NCBI RefSeq assembly: GCF_021026095.1
Contig: NZ_JAJNCU010000008.1
Coordinates: forward strand, 62,001-126,000
Length of the DNA stretch: 64,000 nucleotides
From: Salinicoccus halitifaciens
GTDB lineage: Bacteria > Bacillota > Bacilli > Staphylococcales > Salinicoccaceae
Direction of reading: 5' to 3'
In this document: positions 1 to 8,361 of the stretch, one piece after another
Numbering within the stretch: position 1 is the stretch's first letter
Layout of the letters: the number at the start of each line of letters is the position of its first letter
Notes under the pieces: generated by a model
The model's database searches: none
The model's input: the letters and a program-made list of their open reading frames with translations, nothing else
What the model was told of the DNA's origin: nothing
Position numbers and translations under genes: made by a program

Positions 1-58
1 TGGTGTACAATGAAGTTATATTTATCAGAATAATAAAACATGCAGGGGAGTGGGGTAA

Positions 59-829
59 ATGAGCAATGATGAGAAGCGTTTTTCCAGGCGTGATTTTCTG
101 AAGACGACGGGCGTTGCGACCGGCGGCATCCTCGGCGGCTCGCTGCTCGGCGGGTTCATCGGCTACAACTTCGACCAGAGTCCGCCGGCGACCGAGCCGG
201 AGACGGCTGAACACGGGGAGGAGGCATCGGGCGGCGATAACCACCACACCGGTTATATGTTCTTCACGAAGCACTCCGACAGGGAGACGATCGAAGCGGC
301 GATGGAGCGCATATTCCCGGAGGATGACCTCGGGCCGGGTGCGGCGGCACTCGGTGCGGCATATTTCCTGGACGGCCAGCTTGCGGGCGACTACGGCAGC
401 AACACAAAGGAATATATGCAGGGTCCCTTCTATGAAGGGTCTGCGACACAGGGGTACCAGTCGAGGCTGAACCGGCGGGAGTATTTCACGCTCGGCATAC
501 TGAAGCTGAATGAGGTGGCGAACGAGGAATTCGATGCGGACTTCAGGGCACTCGAGCCGGAACAGATGGACGAGATATTGACCCTTTTCCAGGAAGGGGA
601 TGTGGACATGGGGGTGCCGGCCCATACAGCGACGGCGCCGGAATTTTTCGGGCTGCTCAGGACGGCGACGCTCGAGGGGGTTTATTCCGACCCGATCTAC
701 CGCGGCAACCGCGGCATGGAAGGCTGGAAGATGAAGAACTTCCCGGGGCACCAGATGGCATACATCGAACAGATCGACGACGGGGAGTTCCATGAAATAG
801 ATCCGCAGTCGGTCGCTGCAGGACATTAA
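59..829 (+). CDS. Gluconate 2-dehydrogenase subunit 3-like protein, Tat-exported
   Basis: Small subunit of a membrane- or surface-associated GMC dehydrogenase; the partner flavoprotein begins 17 bp downstream. The N-terminus has a twin-arginine signal, SRRDFLKTTG at residues 9-18, followed by a Gly/Leu-rich hydrophobic stretch, so the protein should leave the cytoplasm folded through Tat. In this family the small subunit carries the export signal for the leaderless flavoprotein, which fits here because the next protein has none. The C-terminal two thirds (FFTKHSDRETIEAAMERIFP onwards) resemble the gluconate 2-dehydrogenase subunit 3 domain. The ATG at 59 follows a GGGGAGTGGGG ribosome site. 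A cytochrome c subunit, present in some relatives, is not visible in the window. The real sugar or polyol substrate cannot be told. Confidence 0.85.
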   Translation: MSNDEKRFSRRDFLKTTGVATGGILGGSLLGGFIGYNFDQSPPATEPETAEHGEEASGGDNHHTGYMFFTKHSDRETIEAAMERIFPEDDLGPGAAALGAAYFLDGQLAGDYGSNTKEYMQGPFYEGSATQGYQSRLNRREYFTLGILKLNEVANEEFDADFRALEPEQMDEILTLFQEGDVDMGVPAHTATAPEFFGLLRTATLEGVYSDPIYRGNRGMEGWKMKNFPGHQMAYIEQIDDGEFHEIDPQSVAAGH

Positions 830-846
830 GGACGGGGGAGAAAATT

Positions 847-2574
847 ATGGCAGAAACATTGGATAAAGTGGATGTCGTGACAGTCGGGGTCGGCTGGACC
901 GGCGGCATCGTCGCGGCGGAAGCGGCAAAGGCGGGTTTGTCGGTCGTCGGCCTGGAGCGCGGTAAGAACCGTGGCACGGAAGATTATCAGCATGTGCATG
1001 ATGAGTACAGGTATGCGATCAGATATGAACTGATGCAGGACACTTCGAAGGAGACGATCACTTTCAGGAACACGCGGGATGAACGCGCGCTGCCGATGCG
1101 GCGCATGGGCTCCTTCCTGCTCGGTGAGAACGTCGGCGGTGCGGGGACGCACTGGAACGGGCAGACGTGGCGTTTTTTGCCGTATGATTTTGAAATCCGT
1201 TCGATGACGGAGGAGCGCTACGGGGAGGACAAGCTTGGGGATGACAAAGGGTACAGATGGCAGGACTGGGGCATTACATACGATGAACTGGAGCCATACT
1301 TCACCCAATTCGACTTGACGATCGGCCTTGCAGGCGAGGAAAACCCGCTCGGCGGCCACCGTTCGGAACCGTTCCCGACGCCGCCGATGATCGAGACACC
1401 GATGCTCAAGCTCTTCAACGACGCGGCGAAGGGGATGGGGCTGCATGCCCATATGATGCCGTCCGCGAACATGACCCAGCAGTACACCAACCCGGACGGA
1501 CAGACGCTGCAGCCGTGCCAGTACTGTGCGTTCTGCGAAAGGTTCGCATGTGAGTACGACGCCAAATCCTCACCGGAGACGACCGTCATCCCGACGGCGC
1601 TTGAGACGGGGAATTTCGATATCAGGACGCATGCGAACGTCGTGGAAGTGCTGACGGATGAGGATGACGACAGCCTGGTCAGCGGCGTGCGCTACATCGA
1701 TACGCTGAGCGGTGAGGAATTCATCCAGCCGGCGGATATCGTCGTCCTGAACAGTTATGTATTCAACAACTATAAATTGCTGCGAGTTTCCGATATCGGC
1801 GAGCAGTACGATCCGGAGACCGAGGAAGGCACGCTCGGCAGGAATTACGGCTACCAGACGTTCGGCGGTGCAAGGGGCTTCTTTGACACCCAGTTCAATA
1901 CGTTCATGGGCGCAGGTGCACTCGGTGCGGGACTTGATGATTACAACGGGGATGAGTTCGATCATTCGGATCTTGATTTCCTGCACGGCGGGAACATCGC
2001 GGTGACGCAGACGGGTTCACGCCCGATCGCGACAAACATCACCCGCCCGGACACACCGAGCTGGGGCGCTGAATTCAAGAAGGAGACGATAGAGAACTAC
2101 ACGCGGACGATCCGTGTGCAGGGCCAGTGCGCGACGACGCCGCACAAGGACAACTACCTCGACCTCGATGAAGAGTACACCGACGCATACGGGCTGCCGC
2201 TCGTCCAGCTGACCTACAACTTCACGGACTCCGACCGGACGAGGACGAAGTACCTCGCCGACAGGTGCGGTGAAATACTGGAGGAGATGGGTGCCAATGA
2301 AGTCGTGGTCGATGAGGAGATCGGCGATTATGACATCGTGCCGTACCAGTCGACGCACAACACCGGCGGCACCGTGATGGGTGATGATCCGGAGACGAGC
2401 GTCGTCAACAACTGGCTGCAGCACTGGGACCGCGACAACCTGTTCGTCGTCGGTGCGGGCAACTTCCCGCACAACAGCGGCTACAACCCGACATCCACAG
2501 TCGGCGCACTAGCATACCGCTGTGCCGAAGGCGTCATAACATACAGCGAAGACGGTGGAAGACTTGAAGATTGA
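847..2574 (+). CDS. GMC-family FAD oxidoreductase (gluconate/sorbosone dehydrogenase-like large subunit)
   Basis: Flavoprotein that oxidises an alcohol group of a sugar, polyol or sugar acid. An FAD-binding Rossmann motif (GVGWTGG, about residues 16-22) opens the protein and the C-terminus has the GMC pattern HNTGGTVMG followed by NPTSTVGALAYR. A cysteine cluster CxxCxxCxxxxC near residues 223-233 (QPCQYCAFCERFAC) resembles the cysteine clusters of gluconate-type GMC dehydrogenases and may bind an iron-sulfur cluster (inference). There is no signal peptide; export presumably piggybacks on the Tat-signal subunit upstream, whose gene is separated by only 17 bp. A strong hairpin terminator follows the stop. 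Substrate unknown; family assignment is secure. Confidence 0.88.
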   Translation: MAETLDKVDVVTVGVGWTGGIVAAEAAKAGLSVVGLERGKNRGTEDYQHVHDEYRYAIRYELMQDTSKETITFRNTRDERALPMRRMGSFLLGENVGGAGTHWNGQTWRFLPYDFEIRSMTEERYGEDKLGDDKGYRWQDWGITYDELEPYFTQFDLTIGLAGEENPLGGHRSEPFPTPPMIETPMLKLFNDAAKGMGLHAHMMPSANMTQQYTNPDGQTLQPCQYCAFCERFACEYDAKSSPETTVIPTALETGNFDIRTHANVVEVLTDEDDDSLVSGVRYIDTLSGEEFIQPADIVVLNSYVFNNYKLLRVSDIGEQYDPETEEGTLGRNYGYQTFGGARGFFDTQFNTFMGAGALGAGLDDYNGDEFDHSDLDFLHGGNIAVTQTGSRPIATNITRPDTPSWGAEFKKETIENYTRTIRVQGQCATTPHKDNYLDLDEEYTDAYGLPLVQLTYNFTDSDRTRTKYLADRCGEILEEMGANEVVVDEEIGDYDIVPYQSTHNTGGTVMGDDPETSVVNNWLQHWDRDNLFVVGAGNFPHNSGYNPTSTVGALAYRCAEGVITYSEDGGRLED

Positions 2575-2587
2575 TGACTGATGAAGG

Positions 2588-2616
2588 CCGGCTGCATGAG
2601 TGCAGCCGGTTTTTTG
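2588..2616 (+). terminator. Rho-independent terminator after the GMC gene
   Basis: The arms CCGGCTGCA and TGCAGCCGG enclose a TGAG loop and are followed by six T residues. It ends the dehydrogenase operon. Confidence 0.9.
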
Positions 2617-2633
2617 CGGGACGGGGCCGGGTT

Positions 2634-2752
2634 AACGGATGCTCGCCGGGTAAACGAGCAGGTGATAGACTTCCAACGGATGCTCGTCCGGGAAACGAGC
2701 AGGTGATAGACTTCCAACGGATGCTCGTCGGTAAAACGAGCATCTGTTAAAT
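2634..2752. repeat. Tandem hairpin array, 41-bp period, 3 copies (TGCTCG/CGAGCA stem)
   Basis: Three copies start at 2634, 2675 and 2716, each 41 bp. Each copy has an inverted pair TGCTCG ... CGAGCA; the third extends to GATGCTCGT ... ACGAGCATC. Copies one and two share the linker GGTGATAGACTTCC, whose GATAGAC core recurs in the other 41-bp arrays of this window although the stem sequence is different. The array lies between two convergent genes. Confidence 0.85.
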
Positions 2753-2786
2753 AAAAAAACGCCTGCAAGCCGGAGCCTGCAGACGC
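2753..2786 (-). terminator. Terminator of the small membrane protein gene (minus strand)
   Basis: On the minus strand a stem of roughly CGTCTGCA / TGCAGGCG is followed by seven T residues, just downstream of the stop at 2794. Confidence 0.75.
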
Positions 2787-2793
2787 GTATAGA

Positions 2794-3204
2794 TCATTTT
2801 TTCCTCTGCCGCGGTGTCCCCTGTCCGCCGGTCAGGTCTTTATCCATCTCATATAGTAAACTGTTGATGATGGTCTGGATATAAGCCTCGACCAGGAAAT
2901 AGGCGACGATGGAGTAGACGATGATGACGCCGACGAGCAGGATATTGCTCTGGACGACGCCGATGACGATGGCGGGAAGCAGCACCAGCCCGATGAAAAG
3001 GATGAGCATCGCGATGCGGTATGTCCTGATCGTCCCCTGTGCCGATTTGATCTGCGGGGCGTACTTATCATTAACTTCTTCGTAATCCAAAGCTCTGTTG
3101 TCGCGGTAGACATTCGTGATTTTCACAGAACCGTCGTAGGAATCTTCAGTGTAGCGCAAGTCCATATGTCCGTTGTCCCATGTCAACATTTTAAAAAATG
3201 ACAT
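2794..3204 (-). CDS. Two-helix membrane protein of unknown function
   Basis: No family was recognised. The 136-residue product starts with a polar segment of about 65 residues, then has two adjacent hydrophobic helices (around MLILFIGLVLLPAIVIGVV and ILLVGVIIVYSIVAYFLVEA) and a short basic tail (GTPRQRKK). An upstream TTG at 3219 and an ATG at 3210 are open in frame, but the TGAGGTG ribosome site at 3212-3218 lies seven bases from the ATG at 3204, which is therefore preferred. It is convergent with the dehydrogenase operon and divergent from tatC; the roughly 75-bp gap to tatC must hold both promoters. Confidence 0.6.
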   Translation of the reverse strand: MSFFKMLTWDNGHMDLRYTEDSYDGSVKITNVYRDNRALDYEEVNDKYAPQIKSAQGTIRTYRIAMLILFIGLVLLPAIVIGVVQSNILLVGVIIVYSIVAYFLVEAYIQTIINSLLYEMDKDLTGGQGTPRQRKK

Positions 3205-3279
3205 TCCCATGCACCTCAATATAGAATATATTTTATACTTATTATAGACTATATAAAAACATATTACAAAACCAATAGT

Positions 3280-4080
3280 TTGAAAATTTCGATATCAAAG
3301 GCGGGTGATCGTATCGTACAGGAAAACAAAATTGAGAATAAAGACCGGAAGCCGGCCGAAGACGCCATCGTCGATTCGGTCGACACCTTCTCAGGGCATC
3401 TCGAAGCGCTCCGTGCGGTGCTGATCAAGTCCGCCATCACCATCGCAGTCGTATTCATCATCATCTTCATGACCGTCAGCTGGTGGTTCGGCTTCATCGG
3501 AAAGGGTGCGGACATCGTCGTCATGGGGCCGTTCGAAGTGATCCGGTTTTATTTCCGCACCTCAGGGGCAATCAGCATCGGCCTCTCGATACCGTTCATG
3601 CTCTACTACTTATGGCAGTTCGTGCAGCCGCGGCTGATCCCGAAGGATGCGCGGATCATGCATACGATGCTCCCGCTGATGATCGTGCTGTTTTTGGTCG
3701 GGCTGCTGTTCGGCTATTTCGTCGTCCATCCGATCAGCTATTTTGCGCTCATCAATATGGGTGAGCAGAATTTCGATGTGCTGATCACGGCGGATGAGTA
3801 CATGTCGTTCCTGCTGGTGACGACGATCCCGCTCGGACTCGTGTTCCAATTGCCGCTGGTGGTTTTATTCCTGAATTATCTTGAGCTGCTGGACTCGGAG
3901 CTGATGCGGAGTATCAGGAAGTTTGCGTACTTCGGGCTGCTCGTGATCACGGCGCTGATCGCGCCGCCGGACATTTTCTCACACCTCCTCACACTGACGC
4001 CGATGATCCTCCTGTATGAGTTCAGCATCCTGCTCGTTAAGCGCAAGGAGAAGCGGGACCGTTTGAAAGAGGAAGTTTAG
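3280..4080 (+). CDS. tatC: Sec-independent protein translocase TatC
   Basis: Polytopic core of the twin-arginine translocase, which recognises RR signal peptides and moves folded proteins across the cytoplasmic membrane. Features seen: the conserved early segment FSGHLEALRAVL before the first membrane helix, the SIGLSIPFMLYYLWQFVQP block, and six hydrophobic segments within 266 residues. An extended charged N-terminus of about 35 residues precedes the domain. The TTG start at 3280 has no good ribosome site and no in-frame ATG or GTG precedes the conserved core, so the start is uncertain. No tatA is adjacent; it may lie outside the window. The nearby RR-signal protein at 59-829 is an obvious client. 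Confidence 0.93.
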   Translation: MKISISKAGDRIVQENKIENKDRKPAEDAIVDSVDTFSGHLEALRAVLIKSAITIAVVFIIIFMTVSWWFGFIGKGADIVVMGPFEVIRFYFRTSGAISIGLSIPFMLYYLWQFVQPRLIPKDARIMHTMLPLMIVLFLVGLLFGYFVVHPISYFALINMGEQNFDVLITADEYMSFLLVTTIPLGLVFQLPLVVLFLNYLELLDSELMRSIRKFAYFGLLVITALIAPPDIFSHLLTLTPMILLYEFSILLVKRKEKRDRLKEEV

Positions 4081-4136
4081 AGGTATACTATGTTAATATT
4101 TAAAATAAAGTTTGCGAATTGCAGGAGGCGTGTATT

Positions 4137-5036
4137 TTGAGTCAGAAAGTCAGAAAAGCAGTCATACCGGCGGCGGGCCTCGGGACGAGGTTTTTGCCGG
4201 CGACCAAGGCGATGCCGAAGGAGATGATCCCGATCCTCGATAAGCCGACCATCCAGTACATTGTGGAAGAAGCGGTGGCCGCAGGCATCGAGGACATCAT
4301 CATCGTCACGGGACGTCACAAGCGTGCGATCGAGGACCATTTCGATCATCAGGTCGAGCTCGAGCTCGCACTGAAGGAAAAAGGGAAATATGAATTACTT
4401 GAAAAAGTCGAACATTCGACGGGACTTGCCAACATATTCTATGTCAGGCAGAAGGCGCCGAAGGGGCTCGGTCACGCAATAAACACCGCGCGGCAGTTCA
4501 TCGGCGATGAGCCGTTTGCGGTGCTGCTCGGCGATGACATCGTGGACCACGGCGGGGGCACGCCTGCGATCGGCCAGCTGATCGAGGAGTTCGAGCGGAC
4601 GGATTCGAGCATCATCGGCGTGAAGACCGTGCCCGAGGCAGACGTGTCAAGGTACGGCATCGTCGAGTATGACGGCTGTTCGGATGATCTTTATCATCTG
4701 ACGGACCTGTATGAGAAGCCGGACGCGTCCGAAACCGATTCACGCCTCGCGGTGATGGGGAGATATGTCCTCACGCCCGATATTTTTGACGAACTCGGGA
4801 AAGGCGTCATCGGTGCCGGCGGCGAGATCCAGCTGACCGACGCCATCGCCGGTCTGATCCATAAGGGAAAAGACGTCTACGCATGCGACTTTGCCGGCGA
4901 CCGCTACGACGTCGGCCACATGCGCGGCTTCGTCAAGACGACGATCGAATACGCCCTGCGCTCGGAGCACCGCGATGAGGTCATCGAATACATGGAGAAT
5001 ACGCTCGAGCGGTTGAAGCGTGAAGAGTTGAAGTGA
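4137..5036 (+). CDS. galU: UTP--glucose-1-phosphate uridylyltransferase (GalU/GtaB)
   Basis: Makes UDP-glucose from UTP and glucose 1-phosphate in the cytoplasm; UDP-glucose feeds glycolipid, teichoic acid and capsule synthesis. The nucleotidyltransferase signature [19 protein letters not shown] is near the N-terminus, followed by [13 protein letters not shown], the metal-binding LLGDDIV and the C-terminal GEIQLTDAI and YDVGH blocks of the family; about 299 residues is normal. An in-frame TTG at 4119 is open, but AGGAGG at 4122-4127 points to the TTG at 4137. The gene faces ltaA, whose product flips a glucosylated lipid made from UDP-glucose, so the two are functionally linked even though convergent. 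Confidence 0.95.
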   Translation: MSQKVRKAVIPAAGLGTRFLPATKAMPKEMIPILDKPTIQYIVEEAVAAGIEDIIIVTGRHKRAIEDHFDHQVELELALKEKGKYELLEKVEHSTGLANIFYVRQKAPKGLGHAINTARQFIGDEPFAVLLGDDIVDHGGGTPAIGQLIEEFERTDSSIIGVKTVPEADVSRYGIVEYDGCSDDLYHLTDLYEKPDASETDSRLAVMGRYVLTPDIFDELGKGVIGAGGEIQLTDAIAGLIHKGKDVYACDFAGDRYDVGHMRGFVKTTIEYALRSEHRDEVIEYMENTLERLKREELK

Positions 5037-5047
5037 TTTTAATTGAA

Positions 5048-5088
5048 AGGGGCAGGCGGATTGAATATCCGTCAGGCTCCTTTTTGTT
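5048..5088 (+). terminator. Terminator after galU
   Basis: An imperfect stem (GGGGCAGGCGGAT with ATCCGTCAGGCTCC) is followed by TTTTTGTTTT. Confidence 0.75.
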
Positions 5089-5101
5089 TTCGGGGAACTT
5101 C

Positions 5102-5475
5102 TATCGGCCAAGTGGGTGCTGGTTTGGCCGATAGACGACCCCCATCGGCCAAGTGGGTGCTCGTTTGGCCGGTAGACGCTTCCCATCGGCCAAGTGAGTG
5201 CTGGTTTGGCCGGTAGACGCTTCCCATCGGCCAAGTGAGTGTTGGTTTGGCCGATAGACGACTCCCATCGGCCAAGTGGGTATTGGTTTGGCCGGTAGAC
5301 GCTTCCCATCGGCCAAGTGGGTACTGATTTGGCCGATAGATTCCGCTCAATCGCTCACCGGGCGTCTCGTTTGATCGATAGAACCCGTCCATCGCTCACT
5401 GGGCGCTGCGTTTGAGCGATAGACGCTTCCCACCGCTCACTGGGCATCACGTTTGAGCGATAGAAGCTCGCCAAT
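5102..5475. repeat. Tandem hairpin array, 41-bp period, 9 copies, two stem types
   Basis: Copies begin at 5102, 5143 and every 41 bp thereafter. Copies 1-6 have the stem ATCGGCCAA ... TTGGCCGAT (or GGT), copies 8-9 have CGCTCA ... TGAGCG, and copy 7 is mixed (ATCGCTCA with TGATCGAT). The linker GATAGACGNNTCCC is shared across both types. Each copy can fold as one hairpin with a 9-10 bp stem and about 12-nt loop. The array fills the gap between convergent galU and ltaA. Spurious open frames across it encode repetitive nonsense and are not genes. Confidence 0.92.
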
Positions 5476-5490
5476 CATTATAATCCCAAC

Positions 5491-5533
5491 AAAAAAGCTC
5501 ACTCCCCGGCACAACCGCCGGAGGGTGAGCTTT
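5491..5533 (-). terminator. Terminator of ltaA (minus strand)
   Basis: On the minus strand AAAGCTCAC ... GTGAGCT flank a GC-rich inner stem (CCGGCGG/CCGGGG region) and are followed by six T residues. Confidence 0.8.
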
Positions 5534-5541
5534 ATTCATCT

Positions 5542-6744
5542 TCAATTCGTCCGCGATCCCGCACGCCGCGCACGCATGAACATCACGATGTAGTAGATCG
5601 TGAGGACCAGGAAGATCAGTCCGCTCGCGATGAGGGTGGCCTTCACGTTGCCGAAGATGTCGGCAGTGAGCCCGCCCACGACGGGGCCGATCATGGCGCC
5701 CATGCCCTGGAGGCTGCTGATGAGCCCCCATGACTCCTCTTTCTTCGCCTTCAAGATCGTGCCGGCGAGGTATTTATTCCACGCGGGCAGCATGATGCCG
5801 TAGCTCAGCCCGATGAAGCACGCAATCAGGAAGATCACCCACACCGTCTCGAGCGTCGAGAACCAGATGATCCCCGCCGCATAGACGAAGAATCCGGTAC
5901 AGATAATCACCATCGTGAACCGCGCCGAATATTCGTCGAGCCCGCGTGAGAGCATCGTCATGCTGAAGCCGACGAGCGCGAAAATCACGAGAATAAAGAT
6001 CGTATACTCGAAGAAACTGAGTTCGAGCAGCCCCGTGATGTACGTCGGCAGCACAGGCAGCAGCATGCCGATGCCGAGCGCCTGCAGCATGATCCCCGGG
6101 ATGTTCCGCATATGCCGCCTTAAAATCACGAAAATTTCCTTCAAAGGCAGGCGCGGGTTCCTTGAAGAGCCGTTCCGCACGCCCACACTGAATTTCCCCG
6201 GAATGAACAGGTAGCCGAGGATGTTCACCGCGACCGCACCGATCATCACATAGACCGCATCATCCCCGATCGCCCCGATGACGAAGTTCATGCTCACCAT
6301 GCCGGTGCCGAGCCCCGCAAGCCAGCTGAAGAAGATGAACCCCATGTCCTTGCCGCGCGTCGCATCCTCCACATTTGCAAGCGCAAATATCCAGATCGGG
6401 CACACCGCGATGCCGAGCAGCGCCGAGGCGAGCAGCAGCACGAAGAAGTCCTGCGAGAATAAAATGATCCCCATCGCAGCGGCCATCAAAACGTATGTCG
6501 CCGCCATCGTCCACCTGGCACCGATCTTCCGCATGACGAAGCCGAGCCACGCGTTCGTCGCCGCATCAAAGACGAAATGCACGGTGATCACGATTGACGC
6601 AAGCGTCAGCGAGATCGCCTCGATCGACGGCAGGGCGGGCAGATAGCTCAGTACATACATCCCCCGCACCAGTTCCGTCAAAAATAATATGATTGCATAT
6701 TTCCAGAATAAATTCCTGTGTTCCCTTGTCAATAAACTCACCAT
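5542..6744 (-). CDS. ltaA: Lipoteichoic acid glycolipid anchor flippase LtaA (MFS)
   Basis: Twelve-helix major facilitator protein of about 400 residues. Several stretches match staphylococcal LtaA as I know it: LFLTELVRGMYVLSY near the start (Glu and Arg that LtaA keeps), HFVFDAATN, GIAVCPIWIFALANVE, and the late GIMLPAWNKYLAG plus SSLQGMGAMIGPVVGGL. LtaA moves diglucosyl-diacylglycerol to the outer leaflet as anchor for lipoteichoic acid. A GTG at 6783 is open upstream but lacks a ribosome site, so the ATG at 6744 is chosen. In Staphylococcus, ltaA is paired with the glycosyltransferase gene ypfP/ugtP and followed by murE; here murE is divergent and adjacent, and no ugtP is in the window. 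A generic MFS exporter is the alternative. Confidence 0.82.
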   Translation of the reverse strand: MVSLLTREHRNLFWKYAIILFLTELVRGMYVLSYLPALPSIEAISLTLASIVITVHFVFDAATNAWLGFVMRKIGARWTMAATYVLMAAAMGIILFSQDFFVLLLASALLGIAVCPIWIFALANVEDATRGKDMGFIFFSWLAGLGTGMVSMNFVIGAIGDDAVYVMIGAVAVNILGYLFIPGKFSVGVRNGSSRNPRLPLKEIFVILRRHMRNIPGIMLQALGIGMLLPVLPTYITGLLELSFFEYTIFILVIFALVGFSMTMLSRGLDEYSARFTMVIICTGFFVYAAGIIWFSTLETVWVIFLIACFIGLSYGIMLPAWNKYLAGTILKAKKEESWGLISSLQGMGAMIGPVVGGLTADIFGNVKATLIASGLIFLVLTIYYIVMFMRARRAGSRTN

Positions 6745-6828
6745 CTCACTTATCCATCTGAAAAATGATTTTATCACAACCACATGAAATATGTGTATAC
6801 TTTCCTTTATGCACAGGGGAATATATTG

Positions 6829-6834
6829 TATAAT
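6829..6834 (+). promoter_or_regulatory. Probable -10 box of murE
   Basis: TATAAT lies 27 bp before the murE start in the ltaA-murE divergent gap; the -35 region (around TTTATG at 6807) is weak. Confidence 0.5.
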
Positions 6835-6860
6835 ATAAAGGTTGAAAGGTGGGACGGTAC

Positions 6861-8342
6861 TTGAATACGAAAACGCTGCTCTCTTTATTGAAAGTTAAAA
6901 AAACATACGGCAACTTCCCGGACGCCGTCGAACATATTTCCACAGACTCCCGGGAAGTCGACCGCAACAGCATCTTTGTGGCAATAAAGGGCCATCAGGC
7001 CGACGGTTACGACTTCATCCCGGATGCACTCCATGCCGGATGCGGGTTCATCGTGAGCGACAGATATTATGATACCGGCGACGATGCCGGGATAGTGATT
7101 GTGAAGGATCCGGAGAAAGTCGGATCACTGTTCGCCGAATATATATATGACTTCCCGCACGAGGCGATGACGATGGTCGGGGTCACCGGGACGAACGGCA
7201 AGACGACCGTCTCGACGATGATCCACTCCTTGAGCCGTGCGATGGGCAAGAACAGCGCATACCTCGGCACGAACGGATTCCTGATCAATGAAGACCGCCA
7301 AGCGAGCCTCAATACGACGCCGGAATCGGTCCGCCTGCACCACAGGATGGATGAAGCGGCAGGGGCGGGTGCAGAAGTGTTCGCGATGGAAGTGTCGTCC
7401 CACGGACTGAAGCTCGGCCGTGTCGCCGGCATCAACTTCGATATCGCGATTTTCACGAACCTCTCGCAGGATCACCTGGACTTCCATCCGACGATGGAGG
7501 ATTACGGCTTCACGAAGGGGCTTTTATTCTCACAGCTCGGGCAGAACATGAAGGAGCGGAAATACGTCATCCTGAACAACGACGACCCTTGGAGCGGAAA
7601 GTACCAGCGCATGACGCCGCATGAAGTGATCACCTACGGGATGGATGAGTCGAGCGATTTTTATCCGACGGACATCGACGGGAGCCTCGAAGGGTTCAAC
7701 TTCACGCTGAACACACCGGAAGGGGCGTACCATGTGGATTCACCGTTCATCGGCGAATTCAACATCCAGAACCTGATGGCGGCGATCATCAGCGAATGGG
7801 TGCAGGGATACGACCTTGAAAAGGTGATTGAAGCGGTGAAGATCATGGATCCGGTCGAGGGCCGGCTGGAAGTGCTCGACAAGACGTTGCCGGTCAACCT
7901 GATCATCGATTTCGCCCATACGCCGGATGCGCTCGAGAAGATCATGGATACGGTGAAGCCTTTTGCGGAAGGCCGACTGATCTTCCTCGTCGGCATGACC
8001 GGCGAGCGCGACACGACGAAGGCGCACGCGATGGGCGAGATTGCCTCGCGTGCCGATATCGCAATCTACACCCCGGACAATCCGGCGAACGACGACCCCG
8101 CCATGCTCGTCGAACTGCTTGAAGCGGGTGCGGGTGCCGACAACTACCGTTCATTCACCGACCGCGAGGAAGGCATACGCTACGCGGTCGATATCAGCGA
8201 GCCGGGGGATACGATCGTACTCGCATGCAAGGGCCGCGAGCCGTACCAGATCATGGAGAACTACGTCAAAGTGCCGCACCGCGATGATTTGATCGCACTC
8301 GACGCCGCCTACCGCAAGTACCGCCCGGACGAATATTTATGA
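6861..8342 (+). CDS. murE: UDP-N-acetylmuramoyl-tripeptide synthetase MurE, L-lysine type
   Basis: Cytoplasmic Mur ligase that adds the third stem-peptide residue to UDP-MurNAc-L-Ala-D-Glu. The ATP-binding motif [10 protein letters not shown], the HGLKLGR block and [10 protein letters not shown] are all present. The substrate-recognition segment reads DNPANDDP, as in staphylococcal L-lysine ligases; meso-diaminopimelate enzymes have DNPR instead, so a lysine-type wall is predicted. GTG 6849 is open, but the AAAGGTGGG ribosome site fits the TTG at 6861 (493 residues). prfC follows 19 bp later, the same order as in Staphylococcus, and probably shares the transcript. Confidence 0.95.
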   Translation: MNTKTLLSLLKVKKTYGNFPDAVEHISTDSREVDRNSIFVAIKGHQADGYDFIPDALHAGCGFIVSDRYYDTGDDAGIVIVKDPEKVGSLFAEYIYDFPHEAMTMVGVTGTNGKTTVSTMIHSLSRAMGKNSAYLGTNGFLINEDRQASLNTTPESVRLHHRMDEAAGAGAEVFAMEVSSHGLKLGRVAGINFDIAIFTNLSQDHLDFHPTMEDYGFTKGLLFSQLGQNMKERKYVILNNDDPWSGKYQRMTPHEVITYGMDESSDFYPTDIDGSLEGFNFTLNTPEGAYHVDSPFIGEFNIQNLMAAIISEWVQGYDLEKVIEAVKIMDPVEGRLEVLDKTLPVNLIIDFAHTPDALEKIMDTVKPFAEGRLIFLVGMTGERDTTKAHAMGEIASRADIAIYTPDNPANDDPAMLVELLEAGAGADNYRSFTDREEGIRYAVDISEPGDTIVLACKGREPYQIMENYVKVPHRDDLIALDAAYRKYRPDEYL

Positions 8343-8361
8343 TGTATTAAGGAGATTTTCA

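Noticed and set aside
4740-5392. Long minus-strand frames encoding GRWEASTGQTNTHLADG-like repeats
   Set aside because: They are translations of the 41-bp hairpin repeats; a 41-bp unit leaves all frames open by chance, there is no ribosome site, and the same happens at 9994-10406 and 15940-16308.
5102-5475. CRISPR array
   Set aside because: Units are contiguous, spacers are not unique, each unit contains an inverted repeat with conserved linker, and there are no cas genes.
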